Origin: Ruminiclostridium sp.
GTDB taxonomy: Bacteria; Bacillota; Clostridia; Oscillospirales; Ruminococcaceae
Assembly (NCBI GenBank): GCA_017942025.1
Contig: JAGAVH010000016.1
Coordinates: 124,001 to 188,000 of the forward strand
Direction of reading: 5' to 3'
Length of the DNA: 64,000 nt
Shown: one piece after another, positions 16,987 to 24,557 of the stretch
How the letters are laid out: each line of letters opens with the position of its first letter
Numbering within the stretch: the first letter of the stretch is position 1
Translations under genes and position numbers: made by a program
The notes under the pieces: model-generated
Told to the model about the DNA's origin: nothing
Databases searched by the model: none
The model's input: the letters and a program-made list of their open reading frames with translations, nothing else

Positions 16987-17919
16987 TTATCTGAAAAATT
17001 TTGTTTTCGTAATAAGAATTGCAACAATAACAGCAAGCACTGCCGCCAATGCTATAGGGAACCACGCATAAGGCAACGGTAAACCGACATTCATACCGTA
17101 AAAGCTAAATACAATAGTCGGTACCTCCATAATAATTGTAAGTACAGTAAGTACCTTCATTACTGTATTCATATTGTTGGAGATGACGCTTGCAAAGGCA
17201 TCTCTGGTTCCGGACAGGATATTCGAATAAATACTGCTCATTTCTATAGCCTGCTTAACTTCAATAAGTACGTCCTCAAGAAGCTCCTGATCCTCCTCAT
17301 ACAGCTTAATTACTCTGCCGCGCAGTATCTTTTCAAGTACACTTTCGGTTGATTTAAGAGATGTTGAGAAATAGACAAGAGATTTTTCAAGTCCCAGCAG
17401 CTGGATAAGCTCCTTGTTTTTCATTGATTTCTGGAGCTGTGCTTCTGCATATCCTGACAATTTATCGATCTGTTTAAGATATTGCAGATACTTGCCGGCA
17501 ATTCTGAGAAGCAAACTGAAAATAAAGCGAGTCTTGTATTGTGTCTGGATTCCTTTTACGACGCCTTTTGAAAAATCGTCTATAATCGAATTTTCTTTAA
17601 GCGAAACGGTTATTACATTGCATTCCGTAAGAATAATACTCATAGGCATTGTGTAGTAGCTGATAACATCATCCTCATCGGACACCTTTTCAGCCACAGG
17701 ATAGTCAAGGACTATAAGCGTTTTTCCGTCATCGCTTTCTATACGTGAACTTTCCTCTTCGTCGAGCGCTGAACGGATAAAATCACGTTCAATGTTAAAA
17801 TCATTCTGTAATGTTGAAATTTCAGTTTCTGTAGGTGAAACAGCAGAAATCCAGCATCCTGCTTCTGCTTCTTCAATTTCAACGATACTGTTGTTTACTG
17901 TTTTGTAAAACTTGAGCAT
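16987..17919 (-). CDS. corA: CorA-type Mg2+/divalent cation channel
   Basis: 310 residues. A cytoplasmic N-terminal domain and long stalk helix are followed by two C-terminal membrane segments; the first ends with the selectivity motif YGMN (FSFYGMNVGLP). There is a short basic C-terminal tail (ITKTKFFR). Start: an in-frame TTG exists at 17982, but the ATG at 17919 has AGAGG correctly placed. That ribosome site lies inside a terminator-like hairpin, and a 13-codon upstream ORF precedes it, suggesting expression is gated by translation or by ion level. Known function of the family: Mg2+ (sometimes Co2+/Ni2+) uptake. Confidence 0.92.
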   Translation of the reverse strand: MLKFYKTVNNSIVEIEEAEAGCWISAVSPTETEISTLQNDFNIERDFIRSALDEEESSRIESDDGKTLIVLDYPVAEKVSDEDDVISYYTMPMSIILTECNVITVSLKENSIIDDFSKGVVKGIQTQYKTRFIFSLLLRIAGKYLQYLKQIDKLSGYAEAQLQKSMKNKELIQLLGLEKSLVYFSTSLKSTESVLEKILRGRVIKLYEEDQELLEDVLIEVKQAIEMSSIYSNILSGTRDAFASVISNNMNTVMKVLTVLTIIMEVPTIVFSFYGMNVGLPLPYAWFPIALAAVLAVIVAILITKTKFFR

Positions 17920-17925
17920 AAAAAC

Positions 17926-17947
17926 CTCTTTCTCTATGCAGAAAGAG
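17926..17947 (-). promoter_or_regulatory. Terminator-like hairpin covering the corA ribosome site
   Basis: On the minus strand CTCTTTCT and AGAAAGAG pair around GCATAG and are followed by GTTTTT directly before the corA ATG. The 3' arm contains the AGAGG ribosome site, so folding would terminate transcription and/or hide the start. Confidence 0.6.
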
Positions 17948-17958
17948 TCTATGCGAAC

Positions 17959-18020
17959 GACAATTCCTGCAAAGTTATTCAAATTTTAAACTTTTCCCAC
18001 AAGGGTCCGCAGTCATTGTC
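17959..18020 (-). ncRNA. Candidate structured leader of corA
   Basis: On the minus strand GACAAT (18015-18020) pairs with ATTGTC (17959-17964), and CTGC (18009-18012) with GCAG (17967-17970). A symmetric GA/GA internal loop separates the two helices. Inside are a CCC-TTGT-GGG mini-hairpin and an AAAGTT/AACTTT stem, giving a three-way-junction shape. It does not match the M-box or yybP-ykoY motifs I know. Confidence 0.45.
17975..18016 (-). CDS. Upstream ORF (leader peptide) of corA, 13 codons
   Basis: ATG at 18016 follows GAGGTG with a seven-base spacer and encodes MTADPCGKSLKFE, then TAA. It is out of frame with corA and lies within the helix described at 17959-18020, so a ribosome on this ORF would open that structure. 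The strong ribosome site is the main evidence for translation; conservation cannot be judged here. Confidence 0.5.
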   Translation of the reverse strand: MTADPCGKSLKFE

Positions 18021-18062
18021 TATCACCTCATAAAAATTCTTTGCTAAATTTTAGCCTTTAAT

Positions 18063-18091
18063 ATTTTATCATAAATTACTTTGTTTTACAA
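18063..18091 (-). promoter_or_regulatory. Promoter of the corA leader
   Basis: TTGTAA (18086-18091), 17-base spacer and TAAAAT (18063-18068) on the minus strand, which leaves a leader of about 140 bases before corA. Confidence 0.6.
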
Positions 18092-18130
18092 CACCTTTTG
18101 CAGAAGTTTCTGCAAATTTTACTCTTTTTC

Positions 18131-18751
18131 TTACATTTCCTTTTTTTCAGCCTGAGCTTTACTGTAAATACACCCACAATAGTTCTGTCTATAAAGCTTG
18201 TATTGTGCAGAAAGCTCTATAGAACGCTTATAGCCGTTCCGTTTTTTAAAATCAGAAAAAAGATATTTTATTCCGTACTTTTCGCTTAACTGTCCACCGA
18301 TTTCATTCAACTTCTGTGAATTTTTATGAGGACTTACTGAAAGAGTAGTACAGAAATAATCATAGTTTTCTTGCTTTGCCATTACAGCGGTTTTTTCAAG
18401 TCTTAACAGATAACAGTCAAAACATCTTGCTCCGCCTTCGCTCAATTCTTCCCTTCCTTTTGATATCTCGAAAAAAGCCTCGGGAGAATAATCCCCGTCA
18501 ATCATTCTGACACTATATCTGAATTTCTTTTCTTCTATAAAACGAATCAGCTCATTTTTTCTTTTCAGATATTCGTCATACTCTGTAATATTAGGATTAT
18601 AAAAGAAAACCGTTATATTGAAATATTCAGAAAGATATTCAAGCACATAGCTACTGCATGGTGCACAACAGGCGTGTAAAAGAAGACTGGGTACATTATC
18701 AGGGGTAAGCTGTTTAATGATTTTATCAGTTTCAAGCTGATAATTAGTCAT
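18131..18751 (-). CDS. queH: Epoxyqueuosine reductase QueH
   Basis: 206 residues. Seen: HACCAPCSSYV near residue 26, YNPNITEYDEYLKR, EGGARCFDCYLLRLEKTA near residue 105, TTLSVSPHKNSQKLNEIG and QNYCGC near the C-terminus. These paired cysteines coordinate the iron-sulphur cluster and metal in QueH, the non-cobalamin replacement for QueG. It performs the last step of queuosine formation at tRNA position 34. It overlaps the upstream membrane-protein gene by eight bases. No other queuosine gene is in the window. Confidence 0.93.
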   Translation of the reverse strand: MTNYQLETDKIIKQLTPDNVPSLLLHACCAPCSSYVLEYLSEYFNITVFFYNPNITEYDEYLKRKNELIRFIEEKKFRYSVRMIDGDYSPEAFFEISKGREELSEGGARCFDCYLLRLEKTAVMAKQENYDYFCTTLSVSPHKNSQKLNEIGGQLSEKYGIKYLFSDFKKRNGYKRSIELSAQYKLYRQNYCGCIYSKAQAEKKEM

Positions 18752-19259
18752 CCTGCTTCACCATCTTTTCAGAAACTATCTTTTTCAGTTCGTCGATAGA
18801 GCCTTCTTTTATATTATTCTTTTCGATAATAATAAGAAAGCCTTCAGCAGTCGTGATATATGCAGAATCCTTATTAAAATCAACTTCCGTAACCGAATCC
18901 CAGTTTAAAAGTCCCTTCGCACAATCATCCTTTTTTACACAAATTGCAGTAGCTGTTATTTCAATACCGTTTAATGTACTGCCGCTGTTAATTTCATAAA
19001 TATCCGTAGAATATCTGTTTATTGCATAATAAAGCACGGCAATAAATATTCCCGCCATAAGCCCTGCGCATACTGTAGCGATAAGCAGCCACATCATACC
19101 GGTGACGAGAGCTACAACAAGTGAGCAAACTGCAATAATAGCCATAAGAAGCATATATACAGTAAGACCTGCTTTTGTGCCTTTATTCTTTTCAATTATT
19201 GTATATCTGACATACTCTTTTATATTTTCTTTATTCCATCCGATAATCGCATCTATCAT
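18744..19259 (-). CDS. Two-pass membrane protein with YcxB-like domain
   Basis: 171 residues. Two adjacent hydrophobic segments (about 32-55 and 57-80) are followed by a beta-rich cytoplasmic domain (INSGSTLNGIEITATAICVKK ... LLNWDSVTEVDF ... FLIIIEKNNIKEGSIDELKKIV) resembling the YcxB/PH-like family. Function unknown. It lies one base after tex and overlaps queH, so it belongs to the same transcript. The membrane XRE regulator at 1434-2438 carries a similar domain. Confidence 0.75.
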   Translation of the reverse strand: MIDAIIGWNKENIKEYVRYTIIEKNKGTKAGLTVYMLLMAIIAVCSLVVALVTGMMWLLIATVCAGLMAGIFIAVLYYAINRYSTDIYEINSGSTLNGIEITATAICVKKDDCAKGLLNWDSVTEVDFNKDSAYITTAEGFLIIIEKNNIKEGSIDELKKIVSEKMVKQDD

Positions 19260-19260
19260 T

Positions 19261-21402
19261 TTAAATTCCTTTCATTGTAAGAGAAATACGTTTTTTCGAC
19301 GCATCGATATCAAGTATTTTTACTTTGACTATATCTCCGATTTTCACAACATCAAGAGGATGCTTCACATAGCTGTCAGAAAGCTGTGAAATATGTACAA
19401 GACCATCCTGATGCACACCGATATCAATAAACGCGCCAAAATCTATTACATTTCTTACGGTACCGCTGAGTACCATTCCAGGCTGTAAGCTGTCTATATC
19501 GGCAATATCGGTTCTGAGTAAAGGTGCAGGAAGTTCATCTCTCGGATCTCTTCCGGGCTTTGCAAGCTCGTTTACAATATCTGATAAAGTCATAGCGCCT
19601 ATTTCAAGCTCTTCTGAAAGCTTTTTTACTCCAATGGTATTTACGCTTTCTCTGATTCCGGGGATTCCACCCTTTATATCGGCTAGTCTGAAGCCGCACT
19701 TATCCAGCAGAGCCTCTGCCGCTTTATAACTTTCAGGGTGAACAGATGTGCTGTCAAGAGGATTCTTACCATCAGAAATTCTCATAAAGCCTGCGCATTG
19801 TTCATACGCCTTTTTACCAAGCTTTGCAACCTTCAGCAGTTCGCTTCTGCGAGTAAACTTACCGTTTTCTTCTCTGTATGCAACTATATTCTTTGCAACT
19901 GTATTGTTTATACCGGAAACATAGCTTAAAAGTGATACAGAAGCTGTGTTGAGGTCAACACCGACATTGTTTACACACCCTTCTACAACACCACCAAGAG
20001 CGTCAGAAAGCTGTGCTGGAGGCATATCGTGCTGATACTGTCCGACGCCGATAGCCTTTGGATCAATTTTAACAAGTTCAGCTAAAGGATCCTGTAATCT
20101 TCTTGCTATAGATACAGCGCTTCTTAATGAAACATCGTATTCAGGAAATTCTTCCGCCGCAAGCTTACTTGCGGAATATACGCTGGCACCCGCTTCTGAT
20201 ACTACCATATAGCTTACCTTTGTGTCAATTTCTCTGATAAGCTCTGCAACAAACACTTCGCTTTCATGACTTGCTGTTCCGTTACCGATAGCGATAACCG
20301 TAACACCATGCTTTGCGATAAGCTTCTTTATAGTTGCTTTAGCCTCAGCTATTTTATTATGCGGAGGTGTAGGATAAATTACAGTAGTATCAATAACCTT
20401 ACCGGTACCATCAACAACTGCAATCTTACAGCCTGTTCTGTAAGCAGGGTCAAGACCAAGTGTAACCGAATTCTTAACGGGCGGCTGCATTAAAAGCTGT
20501 CTTAAATTGTCGGAGAAAATATGTATAGAGCTGTTGCAGGCATTTTCGGTAAGCTCATTTCTCATTCTTCTTTCAAGCGAAGGATGGATAAGACGTTTAT
20601 AGCTATCCTCACAAGCGGCACGTACTATTCTGCCGTTTTCATTTTCTGCTCTTACATAAGCTTTGAAGATATGCTTCATCACACGTTCTTCATCGGGAAC
20701 AACAGATACCTTGATAGCTTCCTCTCTTTCGCCTCTGTCAATCGCCAAAAGCCTGTGAGCAGGTATTTTTGAACCTCTTTCACTGTAGTCGTAATAGTTC
20801 TTATATACCGTTTCCGCTTCAGGGTCTGTAGCCTTGGTTTCTATCATAGCGTAGCCGAAATACTCTTCGTAAAGCTTTTTACGAAGATCGGCGTCGTCGG
20901 AAACGGTTTCAGAAATAATATCGGACGCTCCGGCAATAGCCTCCTCAACAGAGGATACACCCTTTTCTTCGTCAATGTAAAACTCAGCTTCACGATTTGC
21001 AGAAGCAAGAGTCTGCTCCATAATAAAATCTGCAAGAGGCTGTAATCCCTTTTCCTTGGCAATGCTTGCCCTCGTCTTTCTTTTGGGCTTAAAGGGACGA
21101 TATATATCCTCAACCTCTGCAAGAGTAACCGCATTCAGAAGGTCTTCGGCTATCTTTTCAGTCATATTACCGCTCGCTTCTATAGACGCAGACACCTCGT
21201 TCTTTCTCTGTTCAAGATTGCGAAGATACGTAAGGCGATCGCTGAGTTCTCTTAAAAGCTGATCGTCAAGACCGCCTGTCATTTCTTTTCTGTAACGTGA
21301 AATAAAAGGAATGGTATTTCCCTCATCGATTAACTGAACAGTATTTTTCACCTGTTCATCTTTAATTTTGAATTCCTTTGCTATCTGCTGTAAAATATCC
21401 AT
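19261..21402 (-). CDS. tex: Tex-family S1 RNA-binding protein
   Basis: 713 residues, typical of Tex. Seen: the N-terminal helical domain (IPFISRYRKEMTGGLDD), the YqgF/RuvC-like nuclease fold (LGLDPAYRTGCKIAVVDGTG, IAIGNGTASHESE), helix-hairpin-helix motifs (LNTASVSLLSYVSGINNTVAKNI quoted in part: AKNIVAYREENGKF) and a C-terminal S1 domain (GTVRNVIDFGAFIDIGVHQD). It is a conserved, nucleic-acid-binding factor linked to transcription and RNA metabolism. It is preceded 23 bases upstream by the histidine phosphatase gene. Confidence 0.95.
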   Translation of the reverse strand: MDILQQIAKEFKIKDEQVKNTVQLIDEGNTIPFISRYRKEMTGGLDDQLLRELSDRLTYLRNLEQRKNEVSASIEASGNMTEKIAEDLLNAVTLAEVEDIYRPFKPKRKTRASIAKEKGLQPLADFIMEQTLASANREAEFYIDEEKGVSSVEEAIAGASDIISETVSDDADLRKKLYEEYFGYAMIETKATDPEAETVYKNYYDYSERGSKIPAHRLLAIDRGEREEAIKVSVVPDEERVMKHIFKAYVRAENENGRIVRAACEDSYKRLIHPSLERRMRNELTENACNSSIHIFSDNLRQLLMQPPVKNSVTLGLDPAYRTGCKIAVVDGTGKVIDTTVIYPTPPHNKIAEAKATIKKLIAKHGVTVIAIGNGTASHESEVFVAELIREIDTKVSYMVVSEAGASVYSASKLAAEEFPEYDVSLRSAVSIARRLQDPLAELVKIDPKAIGVGQYQHDMPPAQLSDALGGVVEGCVNNVGVDLNTASVSLLSYVSGINNTVAKNIVAYREENGKFTRRSELLKVAKLGKKAYEQCAGFMRISDGKNPLDSTSVHPESYKAAEALLDKCGFRLADIKGGIPGIRESVNTIGVKKLSEELEIGAMTLSDIVNELAKPGRDPRDELPAPLLRTDIADIDSLQPGMVLSGTVRNVIDFGAFIDIGVHQDGLVHISQLSDSYVKHPLDVVKIGDIVKVKILDIDASKKRISLTMKGI

Positions 21403-21425
21403 CGTTATTACCTTTCTATTAAAAA

Positions 21426-22034
21426 TCAGAATAATTTACCTGTTATCTCAAAAACAGGACCATGCTGCCACAAAAATGTGCTTAACTGTATTTCAAACCC
21501 TTCACCCTGATTACAAGCAAAATCTATAGGCTTCAGCTTCGGAAGACCATATCCTGAGAGCAGATTCATAATAACACCTGAATGTGTTATAACCGCAGCT
21601 GTAGTAACCTCATTAGCCATCATATCCTTGAAAATTTCTTCAAGTCCGTCAAGGCATCTGAGTGTAAAATGTCCAAAACTCTCACCATTAGGCGGAGCAA
21701 CATCATAACCACCTTTGAGCCATTCGAGATATGTTTCGTCACCACTCAGCTCCTGCTGAGTTTTTCCTTCATAATCTCCGAAATCACATTCGCCTATATT
21801 ATCTATTCGCTTTAACAGCCTGTCCGGATAAATTATTTCTGCTGTCTGCAGGCAACGCTTCAGCGGACTAGAGTAAACCTTTTGCACTCTGGGATAAACA
21901 TCAAGTGCCTTTAAAGAGGATATAGCCTCTTCTCCTTCTTCACACAAAGGCAAATCTGTTATGCCAATGTATTTACCGTCTAAATTGCCCTGAGTTATGC
22001 CGTGCCTTATCATATAGATTCTGTAATTTTTCAT
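21426..22034 (-). CDS. Histidine phosphatase family protein
   Basis: 202 residues from the ATG at 22034, which has AAAGGAAA upstream; a longer frame to 22088 lacks a ribosome site. Seen: the catalytic IRHGITQGN near residue 8, SSPLKRCLQTAEI, the acid region ECDFGDYEGKT and VITHSGVIMN with the second catalytic His. These are the phosphoglycerate mutase-like (RHG) motifs. The substrate is unknown; cobalamin-type (CobC) and general sugar-phosphate phosphatases look alike. It is the first gene of the phosphatase-tex-YcxB-queH run. Confidence 0.87.
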   Translation of the reverse strand: MKNYRIYMIRHGITQGNLDGKYIGITDLPLCEEGEEAISSLKALDVYPRVQKVYSSPLKRCLQTAEIIYPDRLLKRIDNIGECDFGDYEGKTQQELSGDETYLEWLKGGYDVAPPNGESFGHFTLRCLDGLEEIFKDMMANEVTTAAVITHSGVIMNLLSGYGLPKLKPIDFACNQGEGFEIQLSTFLWQHGPVFEITGKLF

Positions 22035-22106
22035 TGTATTTCCTTTCTTTTCGGGGGTGATTTTTATTATTTTCAATGTTTTGCACATGAAATTGTTTTA
22101 ATTGCT

Positions 22107-22126
22107 AAAAAACGATGTCGTTTTTT
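22107..22126. promoter_or_regulatory. 20-base palindrome between divergent genes
   Basis: AAAAAACGA, a TG centre and TCGTTTTTT form a dyad symmetric apart from the two centre bases. It lies between the histidine phosphatase gene and the XRE promoter and is a candidate operator for that regulator. A weak terminator role cannot be excluded. Confidence 0.45.
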
Positions 22127-22140
22127 GTGTAAAATTGCGC

Positions 22141-22169
22141 TTTACTTTATGATATATTTGAGTTATAAT
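22141..22169 (+). promoter_or_regulatory. Promoter of the XRE regulator at 22204
   Basis: TTTACT (22141-22146), 17-base spacer and TATAAT (22164-22169), followed by a CGGAGTG ribosome site before the ATG. Confidence 0.65.
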
Positions 22170-22203
22170 ATACTTTGCGAAATATGAAACGGAGTGAATA
22201 TAA

Positions 22204-22881
22204 ATGAACAACGAATTTCCCCGTATTTTATCACTGCTCAGAAAAGAACGTGGTCTTACACAAAAACAGGTAGCTACCGATCTCGACGTAGCGCAGGCCC
22301 TTCTTTCCCATTATGAAAAGGGCAAAAGAGAATGTGGTCTTGATTTTCTTGTTAAGGCCGCTGATTACTATAATGTATCAACTGATTATCTTCTTGGACG
22401 TTCCCCTGTATCAAGCGGTGAAATAATTACAGAAAAAGATATTCCTGAATCCAATTTTAATGACAAAAATGAATCCCGTAGCGGTGATCTTATGCTGACG
22501 CTTAACAAAAAGCTTATTGTTAACAGTATCGAGATAATATTCAATCTTCTTGGCAGAATAAAATCAACTAAACTTACAAAAAGCATCTCCTCTATGCTTA
22601 TGCTCTCCGTTTACAAAGCGTTCAGAATAACACACATGACAAACGCCAAAAACGACAAGAATATTTTCAGAATTCCGGCTCAGACAGCGCCCTATCTGAT
22701 AAACTCCGCAATCTGCGTTGATGAAAGTAAAGCAGTATCGACAGCAAGGAGCGAAAATTCACCTACAGCGCCAAGCATAACCACAAGCTCTATAGAAGAA
22801 GATTTTGAGAAAAGGGGCACAGCACTTTTAAGCCTTATTAAGAACACCGAGTCAAGAATTCTTAATATTGAAAAGGATTGA
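22204..22881 (+). CDS. XRE-family transcriptional regulator with helical C-terminus
   Basis: 225 residues. Residues 7-62 form a Cro/CI helix-turn-helix (LTQKQVATDLDVAQALLSHYEKG) ending in the common DYLLGRS. Residues 100-225 are a separate, mainly helical region with repeated Ser/Thr/Ala stretches and no membrane segment. Targets are unknown; the palindrome at 22107-22126 upstream of its promoter fits autoregulation. The next gene, a 33-residue membrane peptide, begins 19 bases after its stop and is probably co-transcribed. Confidence 0.85.
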   Translation: MNNEFPRILSLLRKERGLTQKQVATDLDVAQALLSHYEKGKRECGLDFLVKAADYYNVSTDYLLGRSPVSSGEIITEKDIPESNFNDKNESRSGDLMLTLNKKLIVNSIEIIFNLLGRIKSTKLTKSISSMLMLSVYKAFRITHMTNAKNDKNIFRIPAQTAPYLINSAICVDESKAVSTARSENSPTAPSITTSSIEEDFEKRGTALLSLIKNTESRILNIEKD

Positions 22882-22900
22882 TTTATACAAGGGAGATTAT

Positions 22901-23002
22901 ATGAAAAAAATATTACTTATCCTCGCAGCAGTTACCGCAGTAGTAGCCTCAGCCATTATTTTAACTGAGGTAATGTATAAAAAAGCTATAAAAGGTATGT
23001 AG
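22901..23002 (+). CDS. Single-pass membrane miniprotein, 33 residues
   Basis: The frame ATG (22901) to TAG (23002) has an excellent AAGGGAG site. It encodes a Lys-Lys start, a hydrophobic stretch of about 20 residues (ILLILAAVTAVVASAIIL) and a charged tail (YKKAIKGM). It resembles a signal-anchor peptide. It sits between the XRE regulator and the convergent tadA (stop at 23007). Its role is unknown; a membrane-acting regulator or a toxin-like peptide are possibilities only. Confidence 0.6.
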   Translation: MKKILLILAAVTAVVASAIILTEVMYKKAIKGM

Positions 23003-23006
23003 CAGT

Positions 23007-23456
23007 TTATCTCAGGCTTCTAAAAAAATCTGTAAGCAACTGTGAACATTCATCCATCAAAATTCTGCTTCGAACAAGAGGCTTGTGATTAAAAGGATAT
23101 TCAAATATATTCATAAGCGAAGCACATACGCCTCCCTTTTCATCAAAAGCGCCATAAACAAGTCTTTTTATTCTCGAATTTATTATAGCTCCCGCACACA
23201 TCGGACAAGGCTCTAATGTGACATATAGTGTACAATCTGACAGCCGCCAGGAATCAAGAGTCCTTGCGGCTTCTTCTATTGCTATTATTTCAGCATGAGC
23301 CGTCGGAGAATTATCCATTTCGCGTCTGTTATATCCTCGTCCGACTATTTTATCATTTCCATCTACAACTATCGCACCAACCGGACATTCGCCCATCTCA
23401 GCCGCTTTTTTTGCAAGTTCAATGCAAATCGTCATATATTCTTCGTCTGTTGTCAT
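23007..23456 (-). CDS. tadA: tRNA-specific adenosine deaminase
   Basis: 149 residues. Seen: the zinc-dependent deaminase signature TAHAEI with zinc ligand His54 and proton shuttle Glu56, and PCPMCAGA with Cys84 and Cys87. It converts A34 to inosine in tRNA-Arg(ACG). The C-terminal MDECSQLLTDFFRSLR is the usual TadA helix. It is a lone minus-strand gene ending four bases from the miniprotein stop. Confidence 0.95.
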   Translation of the reverse strand: MTTDEEYMTICIELAKKAAEMGECPVGAIVVDGNDKIVGRGYNRREMDNSPTAHAEIIAIEEAARTLDSWRLSDCTLYVTLEPCPMCAGAIINSRIKRLVYGAFDEKGGVCASLMNIFEYPFNHKPLVRSRILMDECSQLLTDFFRSLR

Positions 23457-23554
23457 TCCTGATATTCCTTTTTAAAACATATACATAAATTATACTACAA
23501 ATAGCTCTTAAAATCAATATAAACAAATAAAAAACTTAAAAATATGTTTTTTTA

Positions 23555-23583
23555 TTGACAATTACTAATTCATGTGGTAGAAT
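23555..23583 (+). promoter_or_regulatory. Promoter of the C39-like lipoprotein gene
   Basis: TTGACA (23555-23560), 17-base spacer and TAGAAT (23578-23583). Confidence 0.75.
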
Positions 23584-23595
23584 TAAATTATAAGT

Positions 23596-23623
23596 AACTG
23601 AAGAAGGCATTCTTTCAGTTTTT
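23596..23623 (+). promoter_or_regulatory. Terminator-like hairpin in the lipoprotein leader
   Basis: AACTGAA-GAA and TTC-T-TTCAGTT pair around GGCA, then a short T run. It lies between promoter and start codon, only 13 bases past the -10, so it begins close to the transcript 5' end. Candidate attenuator or 5' stabiliser. Confidence 0.5.
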
Positions 23624-23651
23624 AATGTTATAATTCTTGTGAGGACTAAAA

Positions 23652-24383
23652 ATGAAAAAAAAGTCAATTATCGCTTTACTTTTAGCCGTATGCATACTTA
23701 CAACAACAGCTTGTAACAGCTCTATTGTAATTCCTGATGATCATAACAATTCTTCCCTTGCCGAAATTGTAATCGACAGAGGAAACGAAGTAAAAATAGA
23801 AGTGCAAGGTCTGGACGGTCGTCCCTTCATCCCTGGAGGCTCTGCTATAACAGCTTCTGCAGCCGTCCTCGGATACTACGGCGTATCTATCGATCCTACA
23901 AAATTAAGAGCCTATGCTCCTATCGTAGAAAGTACATCCTATGTTGATGGTACAGAATCCCCTTGGGATAAGCTTATAGGTAATCCCAAAGGTACTCTTT
24001 CCTTCTACTTTGCACCTCCGATTATAAAAATGCTTAAAGATTTCTATGCAGATAACGAATCCAAATGCAAGGGCAGAACTGTCAAGGATATTTCAGGTGC
24101 TGATCTCGAGGCTTTAAAAGGTTATATTGACCAGAATAAACCCATTGTTGTCTGGGGCACAATTACAGGCAACGCCGCCGTTCCCGTTGAAGATTACACT
24201 TGGATAACCGATAAGGGTGATGAGTTTGTAGGTAAAATGTCTCCTCGATGCTATGCGATGATTGGATACAACAATTCAGAGGTAATTCTTTTATCCGACA
24301 ATGGTAAGACACTTAACGTTATGACTGACACCTTTGTTGAAATGTACACCAGTATGGAATCACAGGCAATTTTAATCGAATAA
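23652..24383 (+). CDS. Lipoprotein with inactive-looking C39-like (papain-fold) domain
   Basis: 243 residues. A lysine-rich lipoprotein signal ends in LTTTAC with lipidated Cys21. The rest resembles the Peptidase_C39_2 fold: GGSAITASAAVLGYYG near residue 62 aligns with the active-site helix and RCYAMIGYNNSEVILLSDN near residue 196 with the His strand. Where active members have Cys and His, this protein has Gly/Ser and Cys/Tyr, so it is probably a binding protein or pseudoenzyme. It is anchored on the outer membrane face. It has its own promoter, leader hairpin and terminator, so it is a single-gene unit. Confidence 0.75.
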   Translation: MKKKSIIALLLAVCILTTTACNSSIVIPDDHNNSSLAEIVIDRGNEVKIEVQGLDGRPFIPGGSAITASAAVLGYYGVSIDPTKLRAYAPIVESTSYVDGTESPWDKLIGNPKGTLSFYFAPPIIKMLKDFYADNESKCKGRTVKDISGADLEALKGYIDQNKPIVVWGTITGNAAVPVEDYTWITDKGDEFVGKMSPRCYAMIGYNNSEVILLSDNGKTLNVMTDTFVEMYTSMESQAILIE

Positions 24384-24404
24384 AATCCAGCACGTCCAAT
24401 TTTA

Positions 24405-24437
24405 ATCCCGTATCTGAAACAGATACGGGATTTTTAA
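24405..24437 (+). terminator. Terminator of the C39-like lipoprotein gene
   Basis: ATCCCGTATCT and AGATACGGGAT flank GAAAC, followed by TTTTTAAT. Confidence 0.9.
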
Positions 24438-24487
24438 TACATTAGATAGCTCTCACTATAGTTGATTTTTTCTCAACAAACCAGCGA

Positions 24488-24516
24488 TAGACAAATAGAA
24501 AACAATCAGGTATTAT
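24488..24516 (+). promoter_or_regulatory. Putative promoter of the XRE-TPR gene
   Basis: TAGACA (24488-24493), 17-base spacer and TATTAT (24511-24516). Plausible but not consensus. Confidence 0.5.
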
Positions 24517-24557
24517 TATAACAGGAGCTCCCCAAAAAATATAAGGAGAAATCTATT

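Noticed and set aside
17920-18060. M-box or yybP-ykoY riboswitch ahead of corA
   Set aside because: The expected conserved blocks of either class are not visible; only a generic folded leader is supported.
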